From positions 62,001 through 126,000 of the forward strand of contig CAILMF010000045.1 in assembly GCA_903835235.1 (NCBI GenBank): 64,000 nt of DNA, read 5' to 3'. Below are positions 56,631-64,000 of the stretch, piece after piece. The notes below the pieces were generated by a model, which saw nothing but the letters and a program-made list of their open reading frames with translations, searched no databases and was not told the DNA's origin. The translations under genes and the position numbers were made by a program. Source of the stretch: an uncultured Rhodospirillales bacterium. Its GTDB lineage: Bacteria; Pseudomonadota; Alphaproteobacteria; Acetobacterales; Acetobacteraceae. Each line of letters begins with the position of its first letter. Position 1 is the stretch's first letter.

Positions 56631-57599
56631 ATGCATCGTCGTTCCCTCCTGCTGGCCGCGCTGCCGGCCCTGCTGCCAGCGGCCGCGCAGGCGGCGCCGA
56701 AGCGCCTTGTGGTGCTGGCGGCCGGCAGCCCGGACCAGTCCTTCAGCCGGGAAACCCTGGCCCTGATGCGCCAGGGCCTGGCCAGCCAGGGCCTGCACGA
56801 GGGCACCGACCTGGCGCTGGAGATGCGCTGGGCCGCCGGCGACTATGGCAGCTTCGCCAGCGCAGCGCGGGAGATGGCGCGCAGCCGGCCGGACGTGGTG
56901 GTGGTGCAGACCATCACCGCCGCCGCGGCGATGCGCGACCTGGCGCCGGCGGTGCCCACGGTGATGCTGCACATCAACGACCCCGTGGCGGTGGGGCTGG
57001 TGCCCAGCCTGGCCCGGCCGGGCGGCAACCTGACGGGCACCGCCACCCACACCGCCGATATCCTGGACAAGACCCTGGACCTGCTGGCCCGGCTGCGCCC
57101 TGGGCTGGCCGAGGTGGCGGTGGTGTTCAACCCGGACAACCCCAGCAACCAGCGCATGGTGGCGCAGGCGGAGGCACCGCTGCGCGCCCTGGGTATCGGG
57201 CTGCGGCCATGGCCCTGGCAGGCCGGCGGCGTGGCCGCCCTGCACGCGGCGCTGCGCGCCACCCCGCCCGGCGCGCTGCTGGTGATCCCGGATGCGGCGC
57301 TGCTGGACCACGCCCCCGCCCTGGCGGCGCTGGGGCCGGAACTGGGGCTGCCCGTGGCCTCGATGATCCGTGTCTTCCCGGAGAATGGTGCGCTGTTCAG
57401 CTACGGCTTCCCGCGGGCGCCGATGGTGCTGCGGACCATGTACTTCGTCCGCCGCGTGCTGGAAGGCGCCCGCCCGGCCGACCTGCCGATAGAGCAGCCG
57501 ACCGGCTACGAGCTGGTGCTGAACGCCCGGGTGGCACGCCAACTGGGCATCACCCTGCCGCTGGACCTGCTGGCCCAGGCCGAAGCGGTGATCGAGTAG
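56631..57599 (+). CDS. ABC transporter substrate-binding protein (PF04392-type)
   Basis: A 322-residue protein with a Sec signal peptide (MHRRSLLLAALPALLPAAAQA) and the family body: DVVVVQTITAAAAMRDLAP, PVAVGLVPSLARPGGNLTG, VFNPDNPSNQRM and PTGYELVLNARVARQLGI. Such proteins bind amino acids or related small molecules. No permease or ATPase gene is near, so it is an orphan receptor or serves a transporter elsewhere. The ATG at 56631 puts the signal peptide at the N-terminus; 13 upstream codons are open. Confidence 0.88.
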   Translation: MHRRSLLLAALPALLPAAAQAAPKRLVVLAAGSPDQSFSRETLALMRQGLASQGLHEGTDLALEMRWAAGDYGSFASAAREMARSRPDVVVVQTITAAAAMRDLAPAVPTVMLHINDPVAVGLVPSLARPGGNLTGTATHTADILDKTLDLLARLRPGLAEVAVVFNPDNPSNQRMVAQAEAPLRALGIGLRPWPWQAGGVAALHAALRATPPGALLVIPDAALLDHAPALAALGPELGLPVASMIRVFPENGALFSYGFPRAPMVLRTMYFVRRVLEGARPADLPIEQPTGYELVLNARVARQLGITLPLDLLAQAEAVIE

Positions 57600-57605
57600 C
57601 CCGCC

Positions 57606-59009
57606 TCAGCCGTTGCGCCGGGCATGCGCCCGCACGAAGCCTTCTACTTGTCCCAGGTCGGCCGGCAGCACGCTGTAGCGTTCCTCCCGCTGGTACAAAT
57701 CCGCCATGCGCGCCGGCAGCGGCGGGCGGTGGCCGGTGGCCTGCTCCACCGCATCCGGGAATTTCGCCGGGTGGGCGGTGGCGGCCACCACCACCGGGAT
57801 GCCCTTGTCCTCGGGCATGAAGGCGCGGGCGGCGGCGGTGCCCACAGCGGTGTGCGGGTCCGCGAGATACCCGGTGCTGGTCCACAAATGGCGGATTTCG
57901 CCCAGCGTGCCCTCGTCATCCAGCGTGAAGCCGCGGAACAGCCTGGTCGCCTCCCGCCACGCCGCATCCGGCACCGGCATCCGCCCCTCGGCGCGGAAGC
58001 GCTCCATCGTCACCCGTGTCGCCGCGCCATCCCGCCCCAGCAGCTCGAACAGCAGCCTCTCGAAGTTGGAGGACACCTGGATATCCATGCTGGGGGAGAG
58101 GGAGGGCTCCACCGGCCGCGCCGTCATGTCGTTGGCGGTGATGAAGCGCGCCAGGATGTCGTTGCGGTTGGCGCCGACGATCAGCCGCTCCACCGGCAGG
58201 CCCATCCGCTGCACCGCCCAGGCCGCCAGCACATTGCCAAAATTGCCGGTGGGCACGGAAAACGCCACCGGCCGGTCCGGCGCGCCCAGGCTCAGCGCGG
58301 CATAGGCGTAGTACGGGATCTGCGCCGCAACGCGCGCCCAGTTGATGGAATTCACCGCCGCCAGCTTCATCTCGGTCCGGAACGGCGCGTCGTTGAACAT
58401 GGCCTTCACCAGGTCCTGGCAGCCATCGAAATCGCCCTGCACCGCCAGGTTGGCCACATTGTCGCTCAGCACCGTGGTCATCTGCCGGCGCTGCACCTCT
58501 GACGTCCGCCCTTCCGGGTGCAGGATCACGATGCTGATGGCGCTGCGGTCGCGGCAGGCCTCGATGGCGGCGGAACCGGTGTCGCCACTGGTCGCGCCGA
58601 CGATGGTGATCCGCTCACCCCGCTTGGTCAGCACATGGTCGAACAGCCGCCCCAGCAGCTGCATCGCCATGTCCTTGAACGCCAGCGTAGGCCCGTGGAA
58701 CAGCTCCAGCGCGAAGGTCCGCTCCTCCAGCTGCACCAACGGCGCCACCGCGGGGTGGCCGAAGCCGGCATAGGCCGCCGCGGTCATGGCGCTGAGTTCG
58801 GCCGGCGTCAGGCAATCGCCGACGAAGGGCGTCAGCAGCCGTGCCGCCAGCTGGTGGTAGGGCAGGCCGCGCAGCCCGCGCCATTCGGCCGGCGACAGCG
58901 TCGGCCAGCTCTCGGGCAGGAACAGGCCGCCATCCTCGGCGAGGCCCGCCAGCAGGACGCCTTCGAAATCCCGGGGTGCGGCCTGGCCGCGCGTGGAAAG
59001 ATACCGCAT
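57606..59009 (-). CDS. thrC: Threonine synthase
   Basis: PLP enzyme (467 residues) that converts O-phosphohomoserine to threonine. The PLP lysine is in LAFKDMAMQLLG; HGPTLAFKDM, VGATSGDTGSAAI and SVPTGNFGNVLAAW are typical. YLSTRG at the N-terminus is the family opening. Its stop is seven bases from the convergent substrate-binding gene. asd, which feeds the same pathway, lies 12 kb away. Confidence 0.97.
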   Translation of the reverse strand: MRYLSTRGQAAPRDFEGVLLAGLAEDGGLFLPESWPTLSPAEWRGLRGLPYHQLAARLLTPFVGDCLTPAELSAMTAAAYAGFGHPAVAPLVQLEERTFALELFHGPTLAFKDMAMQLLGRLFDHVLTKRGERITIVGATSGDTGSAAIEACRDRSAISIVILHPEGRTSEVQRRQMTTVLSDNVANLAVQGDFDGCQDLVKAMFNDAPFRTEMKLAAVNSINWARVAAQIPYYAYAALSLGAPDRPVAFSVPTGNFGNVLAAWAVQRMGLPVERLIVGANRNDILARFITANDMTARPVEPSLSPSMDIQVSSNFERLLFELLGRDGAATRVTMERFRAEGRMPVPDAAWREATRLFRGFTLDDEGTLGEIRHLWTSTGYLADPHTAVGTAAARAFMPEDKGIPVVVAATAHPAKFPDAVEQATGHRPPLPARMADLYQREERYSVLPADLGQVEGFVRAHARRNG

Positions 59010-59080
59010 GGCGCGGGTATAACCCGCGACCGCCCCAGGGGCCACCGCCCGCCGAGCAACCCGGCTCAGCGCCCGCTTTT

Positions 59081-59389
59081 TCAGCGTCCGGGGCAGAGCG
59101 TCCCGGTCGGCTCCCAGGTCACCTCGGCCAGGGGTTCGCCCTGCTGGCAATAGCTGAAGCGGCCGGCGCGGGTGCCGGTGATCCGGATGCCCCGCCCATT
59201 CAACGGCGGCCGCTGCCGCGCCCCGGCCAGGTCGTAGACCTTGCCATCCGCCGCCCGCAGCACCAGGCAACCGGATTCGGTGCCCGGCATCGGGCAGCCG
59301 GCGGCGACGATGCGTTCCTGCGCCACGGCGCCAAGGGGGGCGGCGGCGGTGAGCATCACAGCAAGGGCAAGGGCGATACGCATGCCCAT
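59081..59389 (-). CDS. Secreted four-cysteine hypothetical protein
   Basis: Not recognised. About 100 residues: signal peptide (RIALALAVMLTAAAPLGAVA), then a mature domain of about 80 residues with cysteines in AAGCPMPGTESGCLVL, FSYCQQG and TGTLCPGR, compatible with two disulfides. DGKVYDLAGARQRPPLNGRGIRITG-like strands suggest a small beta fold. The second ATG (59383) is an equally good start. Confidence 0.7.
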   Translation of the reverse strand: MGMRIALALAVMLTAAAPLGAVAQERIVAAGCPMPGTESGCLVLRAADGKVYDLAGARQRPPLNGRGIRITGTRAGRFSYCQQGEPLAEVTWEPTGTLCPGR

Positions 59390-59440
59390 ACTAGGCGCCT
59401 CGCCGGCGGCAAGCTCAACCGGAACGTGCCGTCGACGACA

Positions 59441-59920
59441 TCACTCGACAAAGCGGGCAAAGTCGCGCGCCAGCGCCGCATAGATGTCGCGCTTGAATGC
59501 CACCGCCAGCGCCGGCAGTTCTGCCAGTTCCGCCCAGCGCCAGGCATCGAATTCCGGGTGCGGGTCCAGGTCCAGCCGGATTTCGCGGTCCTGCCCCAGG
59601 AAGCGCAGCGCGAACCACTTCTGCCGCTGGCCCCGATACTTGCCGCCCAGCGCGTGGCCCCACAGCTCCCGCGGCAGGTCGTAGTGCAGCCAATCCGGAT
59701 GCTCACCCAGGATCGCGGCGTTGCGGGTGCCGATCTCCTCCTCCATTTCGCGGAAGACCGCGACGGCGGGGTCCTCATCCTCGTCAATGCCGCCCTGCGG
59801 CAGTTGCCAGCCGCCCGGCGCGCCCTCGGCATTCGGGAAGTCGGCGCGGCGGGCCACCAGCACCTGGCCTGCGGCGTTGAACAGCACGGCGCCGACATTG
59901 GGGCGATAGGGCAGGTCCAT
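59441..59920 (-). CDS. rppH: RNA pyrophosphohydrolase
   Basis: Nudix hydrolase (159 residues) that removes pyrophosphate from mRNA 5' ends or hydrolyses dinucleoside polyphosphates. The Nudix box reads GGIDEDEDPAVAVFREMEEE followed by IG. YRPNVGAVLFN, GGWQLPQGG and YRGQRQKWFALRF are RppH-specific. Start at MDLPYRPNVG; 17 upstream codons are open. In many alphaproteobacteria it follows the polysaccharide deacetylase, ctpA and envC genes as here. Confidence 0.95.
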   Translation of the reverse strand: MDLPYRPNVGAVLFNAAGQVLVARRADFPNAEGAPGGWQLPQGGIDEDEDPAVAVFREMEEEIGTRNAAILGEHPDWLHYDLPRELWGHALGGKYRGQRQKWFALRFLGQDREIRLDLDPHPEFDAWRWAELAELPALAVAFKRDIYAALARDFARFVE

Positions 59921-60032
59921 CGGGGTCGTCTCCTTCAGCGACCACGTCATGCCCGGTCTCGGCGCTGCCATCCAGCCCCGGCGACGGCGCTGGCGCTGGC
60001 GGGGGATCGTCGCAGGCGGAACCGGCAGGCCC

Positions 60033-60074
60033 TATAGCACTATGCGCCCTGTCGGGCGCATTTCGTGCTCTATA
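60033..60074. repeat. Intergenic hairpin copy C
   Basis: TATAGCAC and GTGCTCTATA form the outer arms (AGCAC/GTGCT pair). TGCGCCC and GGGCGCA form the inner stem around loop TGTC. Conserved internal-loop bases TAT and TTTC match copies A and B. Compared with those, the fifth base pair of the outer arm has changed from A-T to C-G on both sides. This and the next three hairpins occupy the 326-bp gap between rppH and the deacetylase gene. Confidence 0.75.
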
Positions 60075-60086
60075 ACATACTGAAAA

Positions 60087-60136
60087 TAGAGCAAGAAATC
60101 CGTTCTGATGATTCCATCAGAACGGATATTGCTCTA
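60087..60136. repeat. Intergenic hairpin copy B1
   Basis: Outer arms TAGAGCAA and TTGCTCTA pair perfectly. ATCCGTTCTGATG and CATCAGAACGGAT form a perfect 13-bp stem around loop ATTC. Nearly identical to copy B2 at 60201, 114 bp away, and reverse-oriented relative to copy A at 20144. Confidence 0.85.
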
Positions 60137-60185
60137 CAGCACGATCCGCTCACGCTGAATCAGCGTGAGTGGAGTTCGTGCTGTA
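60135..60185. repeat. Intergenic hairpin copy D
   Basis: Outer arms TACAGCAC and GTGCTGTA pair perfectly, and CTCACGCTG and CAGCGTGAG form the inner stem. It shares the first two bases with the end of copy B1. Internal-loop bases (GATCCG / TGGAGTTC) are less conserved than in copies A to C. Confidence 0.7.
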
Positions 60186-60200
60186 GCTTCAATAGGTTGC

Positions 60201-60248
60201 AGAGCAAGAAATCTGTTCTGATGATTCCATCAGAACGGATATTGCTCT
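60201..60248. repeat. Intergenic hairpin copy B2
   Basis: AGAGCAA and TTGCTCT outer arms, with inner stem (A)TCTGTTCTGATG / CATCAGAACGGAT around ATTC. It differs from copy B1 by a single C-to-T inside the stem (a G-T wobble results) and in the bases flanking the arms. The end overlaps the stop codon of the polysaccharide deacetylase gene (minus strand), as copy A overlaps the stop of the WD40-cytochrome gene. Confidence 0.85.
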
Positions 60249-61500
60249 ACCGGCGGTCCGCCGTCGCATCCGGCCGGCGGATCAGCGCGCTGACCGGCAC
60301 CAGCACGCTGCCGCGGCTCTCCAGGCTGCCGGCCCAGGCGGCCAGGCGGTCCAGCAGCACCGGCGTTGCTTCCCCGGCATAGCCCAGGGCGCTGCCGCGC
60401 TCCCGCGCAATGCCCTCCAGCGCGCCCAGCTTCTGGTCTATCCGCTGCCGATTGGGCGGGTCGTCCACCACCACATCCACCGTGGCGCCCCAGGCGCGCG
60501 CCGGCGTGGTCGCGCCCGGCCGCGGGTCCACATACAGCAGCCCGCGCCGCTGCAGTGTCTCCTGCAGGCTGCCCAGCCGGTCGCCCAGGGCGGCATAGCG
60601 CTCGCCACGCATCGGCCCCAGCGCGCCGACCGCCCCGACATAGCCGGTGAAGCGCGACAGCGCCCAGTCCAGCCGGTCGCCGTTCTCGGCGGCGGAAATA
60701 CCGGTCAACAGAGCCCGGTCGCCAGGCGAGTTCAGCGGGTAGCCGGTCGGCTCCAGCGGCAGCGCCACCAGCAGTTCCATGCCGCGCCCGCGCGCCCGGT
60801 CCAGCAGCAGCGCCACCTGGGTGGCATAGGGGGAAAAGGCCAGCGTCACCGTCGGCGGCAGGCGGCGGATCGCCTCATCGGTCAGCGCCGCGTTCATCCC
60901 CAGCCCGCCCAGCACCAGGCCAACCCTGGGCCGCAGGTCGGTGCGGTCGGCCGGCCGGGCATAGACCCGCATGGGCGTCCGGCCATCGGCGCCGATCCGC
61001 GGCAGCGGGCCATAGGCGCCCGCCTCCAGCATGGCCGGTTCGGCGCGTGGAATCGCCCGTTCGGTATTGGCTGCGGGCAGCACCGGCGCCGCCGTGCCGG
61101 GGCCTGCCGCTACCGCAGCCGGGCCGGCCGCGGCGGGTGCCGGCAGGACCGTGGTGAGGGTGGCCTCCGCGGCGCCGCCAGCCGCTGGGGCTGCCGCCAC
61201 CGCAGGCGCTGGAGTCGCGGAAGGCGATGCCGCCATCCCCGGTGCCACCGCTGGTGCGCCAGAACCCGTCGCTGCCTGTTCAGCCGGAACCGGCGCCCCC
61301 ATCGGCGCATCCGGCGCGGGTATCGCGGCCTGGGTCGCCCCGGTGCCCGGCGCCAGCTTCACCGGCGGCCCCAGAATCCCGAGCGCCGCGCCGCCGCCGC
61401 CAAAGGCCAGCAGCACCACCACCCAGAACCACTTCAGCGCCTTCAGCGAAGGCGGCCGCCAAGCAGAACCCGCACCCGTCAGCGCCGGCAACCGCGCCAT
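60247..61500 (-). CDS. Divergent polysaccharide deacetylase family protein
   Basis: A 417-residue protein with one N-terminal membrane helix (FWVVVLLAFGGGGAALGILG), a 115-residue low-complexity Ala/Pro/Gly linker, and the divergent polysaccharide deacetylase domain from about residue 165 (RPRVGLVLGGLGMN, MELLVALPLEPTGYPLNSPG, GLLYVDPRPG). This group resembles YibQ, found beside EnvC and CtpA, and probably acts on the cell wall in the periplasm. The minus-strand order envC-ctpA-this gene-rppH matches other alphaproteobacteria. Confidence 0.9.
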   Translation of the reverse strand: MARLPALTGAGSAWRPPSLKALKWFWVVVLLAFGGGGAALGILGPPVKLAPGTGATQAAIPAPDAPMGAPVPAEQAATGSGAPAVAPGMAASPSATPAPAVAAAPAAGGAAEATLTTVLPAPAAAGPAAVAAGPGTAAPVLPAANTERAIPRAEPAMLEAGAYGPLPRIGADGRTPMRVYARPADRTDLRPRVGLVLGGLGMNAALTDEAIRRLPPTVTLAFSPYATQVALLLDRARGRGMELLVALPLEPTGYPLNSPGDRALLTGISAAENGDRLDWALSRFTGYVGAVGALGPMRGERYAALGDRLGSLQETLQRRGLLYVDPRPGATTPARAWGATVDVVVDDPPNRQRIDQKLGALEGIARERGSALGYAGEATPVLLDRLAAWAGSLESRGSVLVPVSALIRRPDATADRR

Positions 61501-61518
61501 GCCGGGCCGGGTCTCGGG

Positions 61519-62898
61519 TTACTGCGCCGCGGCGCGGCGCTGCGCCGCCGGCACCGCCGCCAGGTTGCGCAGCAGGGTTGCCGCCTGCTGCAACTGGAAA
61601 TCCGTCTCCGGCTTGGCCGGGTCGAAGGCCGCGGCGCCTTCGGCGGGCATCCGCACCACCTTCTCGGCAATGCCGGCCGGCAGGTTCAGCGGCGGAATCT
61701 GCACCTGCGCCGGCGGCACCCCACCCTCGTTGCGCAGCGCGCGGCGCAGGTCGGCCTCGCGCTCCCGCAGGCTGGTCGCAGCGGCCTGGTCGTCGCGGGA
61801 AGCCAGCACCTCGATGTCAGGCGCAATGCCGGTGCCCTGGATGCTGCGGCCGGACGGCGTGTAGTAGCGCGCCGTGGTCAGCCGAATGGCGCCGTTGCCG
61901 GGAATGGGCATCACGGTCTGCACGCTGCCCTTGCCGAAGCTCTTGGTGCCCAGCACGATCGCGCGCCGATGGTCCTGCAGGGCGCCGGCGACGATCTCGC
62001 TGGCGCTGGCGCTGCCGCCATTGACCAGCACAACAATCGGCAGCCCCTGGGCGATGTCGCCGGCCCGCGCATTCCAGCGCTGCGCATCCTCGCTGCGGCG
62101 GGCGCGGGTGGAGACGATCTCGCCCTGCTCCAGGAAGTCGTCCGAGACCTGCACCGCCTGGTCCAGCAACCCGCCGGGGTTGTTGCGCAGGTCCAGCACA
62201 ATGCCCTTCAGGTTGGCACCGGCCTGCTGGCGCAGCGCCGTCATCGCCCGGCGCATCGCCGTGTCGGTCTGCTCATTGAAGCTGGTCAGCCGGACATAGC
62301 CGATGTCGTTGCCTTCCATGCGGAAGCGCACCACCTGCGGGCGGATGACGTCGCGCGTCAGGGTCAGCTCCAGCGGGCGCTCGGTGCCTTCCCGGCGGAT
62401 GGTCAGCTTGATGCTGGTACCGCGTTCGCCGCGCATCTTCTCGACCGCTTCCTGCAGGGTCAGCCCCTGCACCGAACCGCCGTCGATATTGGTGATCAGG
62501 TCGCCCGGCTTCACCCCGGCGCGCGCTGCCGGCGTCTCATCGATGGGGCTGATGACCTTGATCCAGCCGCCCTCCTGCGTCACCTCGATGCCCAGGCCGC
62601 CGAACTCGCCGCGCGTGGTCACCTGCATGTCGCGATAGCTGCGCTGGTTCAGGTAGCTGCTGTGCGGGTCCAGGCCGGTCAGCATGCCGTTGATGGCATT
62701 CTCCACCGCTTCCCGGTCGTTGATCGGTTCCACGTATTCGGCGCGCACCCGCTCGAACACGTCGCCGAACAGGTTGAGCAGCCGGTAGGTCTCGGCACGG
62801 CCGCCTTCCTGCGCCCAGGCGGCAACCATCGGGCCCACCACCAGGCCGGCCGCGAATGCCGCCGTCACCGCCGCTACCGTCCGAACCTTCGCCATCAT
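61519..62898 (-). CDS. ctpA: Carboxyl-terminal processing peptidase (S41 family)
   Basis: Periplasmic serine protease of 459 residues with a signal/anchor (VAAVTAAFAAGLVVGPMVAAW), a PDZ domain (about 100-180, GGLGIEVTQEGGWIKVISPI) and the S41 core. The Ser-Lys dyad is Ser298 in NGGSASASEIV and Lys323 in GTKSFGKGSVQ, with the usual spacing of 25. It processes C-termini of exported proteins and interacts functionally with envelope amidase control. Starts at the first of two adjacent ATGs after AAGG. Confidence 0.95.
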   Translation of the reverse strand: MMAKVRTVAAVTAAFAAGLVVGPMVAAWAQEGGRAETYRLLNLFGDVFERVRAEYVEPINDREAVENAINGMLTGLDPHSSYLNQRSYRDMQVTTRGEFGGLGIEVTQEGGWIKVISPIDETPAARAGVKPGDLITNIDGGSVQGLTLQEAVEKMRGERGTSIKLTIRREGTERPLELTLTRDVIRPQVVRFRMEGNDIGYVRLTSFNEQTDTAMRRAMTALRQQAGANLKGIVLDLRNNPGGLLDQAVQVSDDFLEQGEIVSTRARRSEDAQRWNARAGDIAQGLPIVVLVNGGSASASEIVAGALQDHRRAIVLGTKSFGKGSVQTVMPIPGNGAIRLTTARYYTPSGRSIQGTGIAPDIEVLASRDDQAAATSLREREADLRRALRNEGGVPPAQVQIPPLNLPAGIAEKVVRMPAEGAAAFDPAKPETDFQLQQAATLLRNLAAVPAAQRRAAAQ

Positions 62899-62986
62899 TC
62901 GGCCAACCTTGTTCCTGCGGACCACCCTGCGGGGCGGTCCATGAAAAAACCCTTGTCGCTGGCCCTGGCAGGGTACCAGCGCTGCT

Positions 62987-64000
62987 TCAGCCCCGCGCCG
63001 CGAACCAGGGCCGCGAATCCACCGGCTGACCATGGTGGCGCAGTTCCAGGTAGAGTGTCGCGCGGCTCCGTCCCTCGGCCGCCGCCAGCACGCCCACCGG
63101 TTCCCCGGCCAGAACGCGCTGCCCTGCCGCTACATCAAGCCTGTCCAGCCCCGCCAGGACAAAATGGTAGGCGTCGCCGCAATCCACAATCAATAAATTG
63201 CCGTAGGATCGGAACGCGCCCGCAAAGGAGACGCGGCCGCCACAGGGGCTGACCACCCGCGCCCCGGCCGGGGCCTGGAAGGTGGTGCCCTTGGCCGGCC
63301 CACCCTCCCCTGGCGCACCGAATTCCCGCATCGCCTGGCCCGCCACCGGCAGCGCCTTGCCGCCGCGCGGCAGCGCCGGCAGCGGTGGCGCCTCCAGCCG
63401 CCGGGTCATGGCTTCCTGCTGCGCCCGCCGGGCCGCGGCCACGCGCTCGCGCTCCAGCTGCGCCAGCGCCGCTTCCAGCGTGCCGGCCCGCGCCGCGGCT
63501 TCCTGGCCGCGACGCCCGGCCTCGATCTCCGCCGCATTGGCGCCGCTGGCCAGCTGCCGCGCCTCGACCATCTCGTCTTCCAGCTGCTGGGCCAGGCGCT
63601 GCGCTGCGCCTTGGGCTGCCGCCAGCTCCTGCGCCTGCTGGGCAGCGGCGGCGCCCTGGCGCTCGGCGTTCATCTCGGCCAGGCGCAGCGCCATGATGTC
63701 CTCGGCCACCTTGCGCGACAGCGCCTGCAGCAGTTGCAGCCCGCGCACCGCATCCTCGGCGCTGGTCGGCACCGCCAGCAGCGATTCGGCAGGCCAGAGC
63801 GAGAGCCGGCGCATCACCGGCACCAGCGGCGCCAGCGCCACCGCGCGTTGGTTCACCTGGTTGCGCGCATACAGCGCCGCCAGGTTGGCGGTGCGGGCCT
63901 GGTCATCCACCTCGGCCAGCCGAGCCTCGGCCTGCTGCACCCGGCGGGCAATCGCCACCCGGCGCTCGGCCAGGCGGCGCTCCTCCAGCGCCAGGGCGCG
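62987..64000 (-). CDS. EnvC-like murein hydrolase activator, C-terminal part
   Basis: The gene runs off the right edge; about 338 residues are seen. A long coiled coil (RRLAERRVAIARRVQQAEARL onward, rich in Ala, Gln, Glu, Arg) leads into a LytM/M23 domain: ARVVSPCGGRVSFAGAFRSYG, LLIVDCGDAYHFVLAGLDRLD and LYLELRHHGQPVDSRPWF. The zinc-ligand positions of active M23 peptidases are not retained (DCG instead of D-H-G), as in EnvC, which activates amidases rather than cutting peptidoglycan. Upstream of ctpA in the same direction. Confidence 0.9.
   Translation of the reverse strand, partial: RALALEERRLAERRVAIARRVQQAEARLAEVDDQARTANLAALYARNQVNQRAVALAPLVPVMRRLSLWPAESLLAVPTSAEDAVRGLQLLQALSRKVAEDIMALRLAEMNAERQGAAAAQQAQELAAAQGAAQRLAQQLEDEMVEARQLASGANAAEIEAGRRGQEAAARAGTLEAALAQLERERVAAARRAQQEAMTRRLEAPPLPALPRGGKALPVAGQAMREFGAPGEGGPAKGTTFQAPAGARVVSPCGGRVSFAGAFRSYGNLLIVDCGDAYHFVLAGLDRLDVAAGQRVLAGEPVGVLAAAEGRSRATLYLELRHHGQPVDSRPWFAARG

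Noticed and set aside
60033..60248. CRISPR array or integron attC sites
   Set aside because: Units are individually palindromic, unequally spaced, with no constant repeat-spacer pattern, no cas genes and no integrase.

Overview
The window is about 70% G+C, densely packed, and free of tRNA, rRNA, insertion sequences and CRISPR arrays. Gene content points to an aerobic, pigmented alphaproteobacterium, most likely of the Acetobacteraceae (Roseomonas-like). The main clues are a urease operon in the order ureDABCE, hopanoid-type squalene genes joined to C30-carotenoid genes, a class I lysyl-tRNA synthetase, an Usg protein, a heme A synthase of the COX15 type, and the gene order rppH - polysaccharide deacetylase - ctpA - envC. 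The family placement is inference from gene content.

Layout. 1-3657 (minus strand): urease structural and accessory genes. The gamma subunit carries a roughly 110-residue Lys/Ala/Pro-rich, histone-H1-like tail. 3823-16908 (plus strand): a long run of mostly overlapping genes. It starts with an NHL beta-propeller protein, a covalent-flavin amine oxidase and an acyl-CoA dehydrogenase. It continues with a carotenoid cluster: two CrtI/CrtN-type desaturase/oxidases, an acyltransferase, a glycosyltransferase, a one-piece HpnC-HpnD fusion, HpnE and an aldehyde dehydrogenase. Together these can take farnesyl diphosphate through squalene to a glycosylated, acylated C30 carotenoic acid. 17000-22600: small and poorly known genes, including a WD40-cytochrome c fusion. 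22600-27000: ubiA, rsmE, gshA and two methyltransferases. 27228-35793 (minus strand): ctaA, an enormous 2016-residue cytosolic histidine kinase with 14 tandem PAS units, and tldD. 35916-41347: a glycosyltransferase with a TVP38/DedA membrane protein, usg, groESL under two CIRCE operators, a cold-shock gene and a TerB-like gene. 41412-49091: a DinG/XPD-type helicase, asd, and lysK overlapping a C-terminally short mprF. 49264-52462: DUF374 acyltransferase, waaA and lpxK (lipid A/Kdo assembly). 52484-57599: small membrane protein, Tim44-like protein, pmbA/tldE with an M16 peptidase, and a lone ABC substrate-binding protein. 57606-64000 (minus strand): thrC, rppH, then polysaccharide deacetylase, ctpA and envC for cell-envelope maintenance.

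The least ordinary items are the 14-PAS kinase, the UreA tail, the HpnC-HpnD fusion inside a squalene-route carotenoid operon, the lysK-mprF pair with half an aminoacyl-transferase domain, and a family of intergenic hairpins. The hairpins have conserved ends (TAGAGCAATAT / ATTTCTTGCTCTA), stems that vary while staying paired, and a habit of overlapping stop codons; four of them are clustered at 60033-60248.
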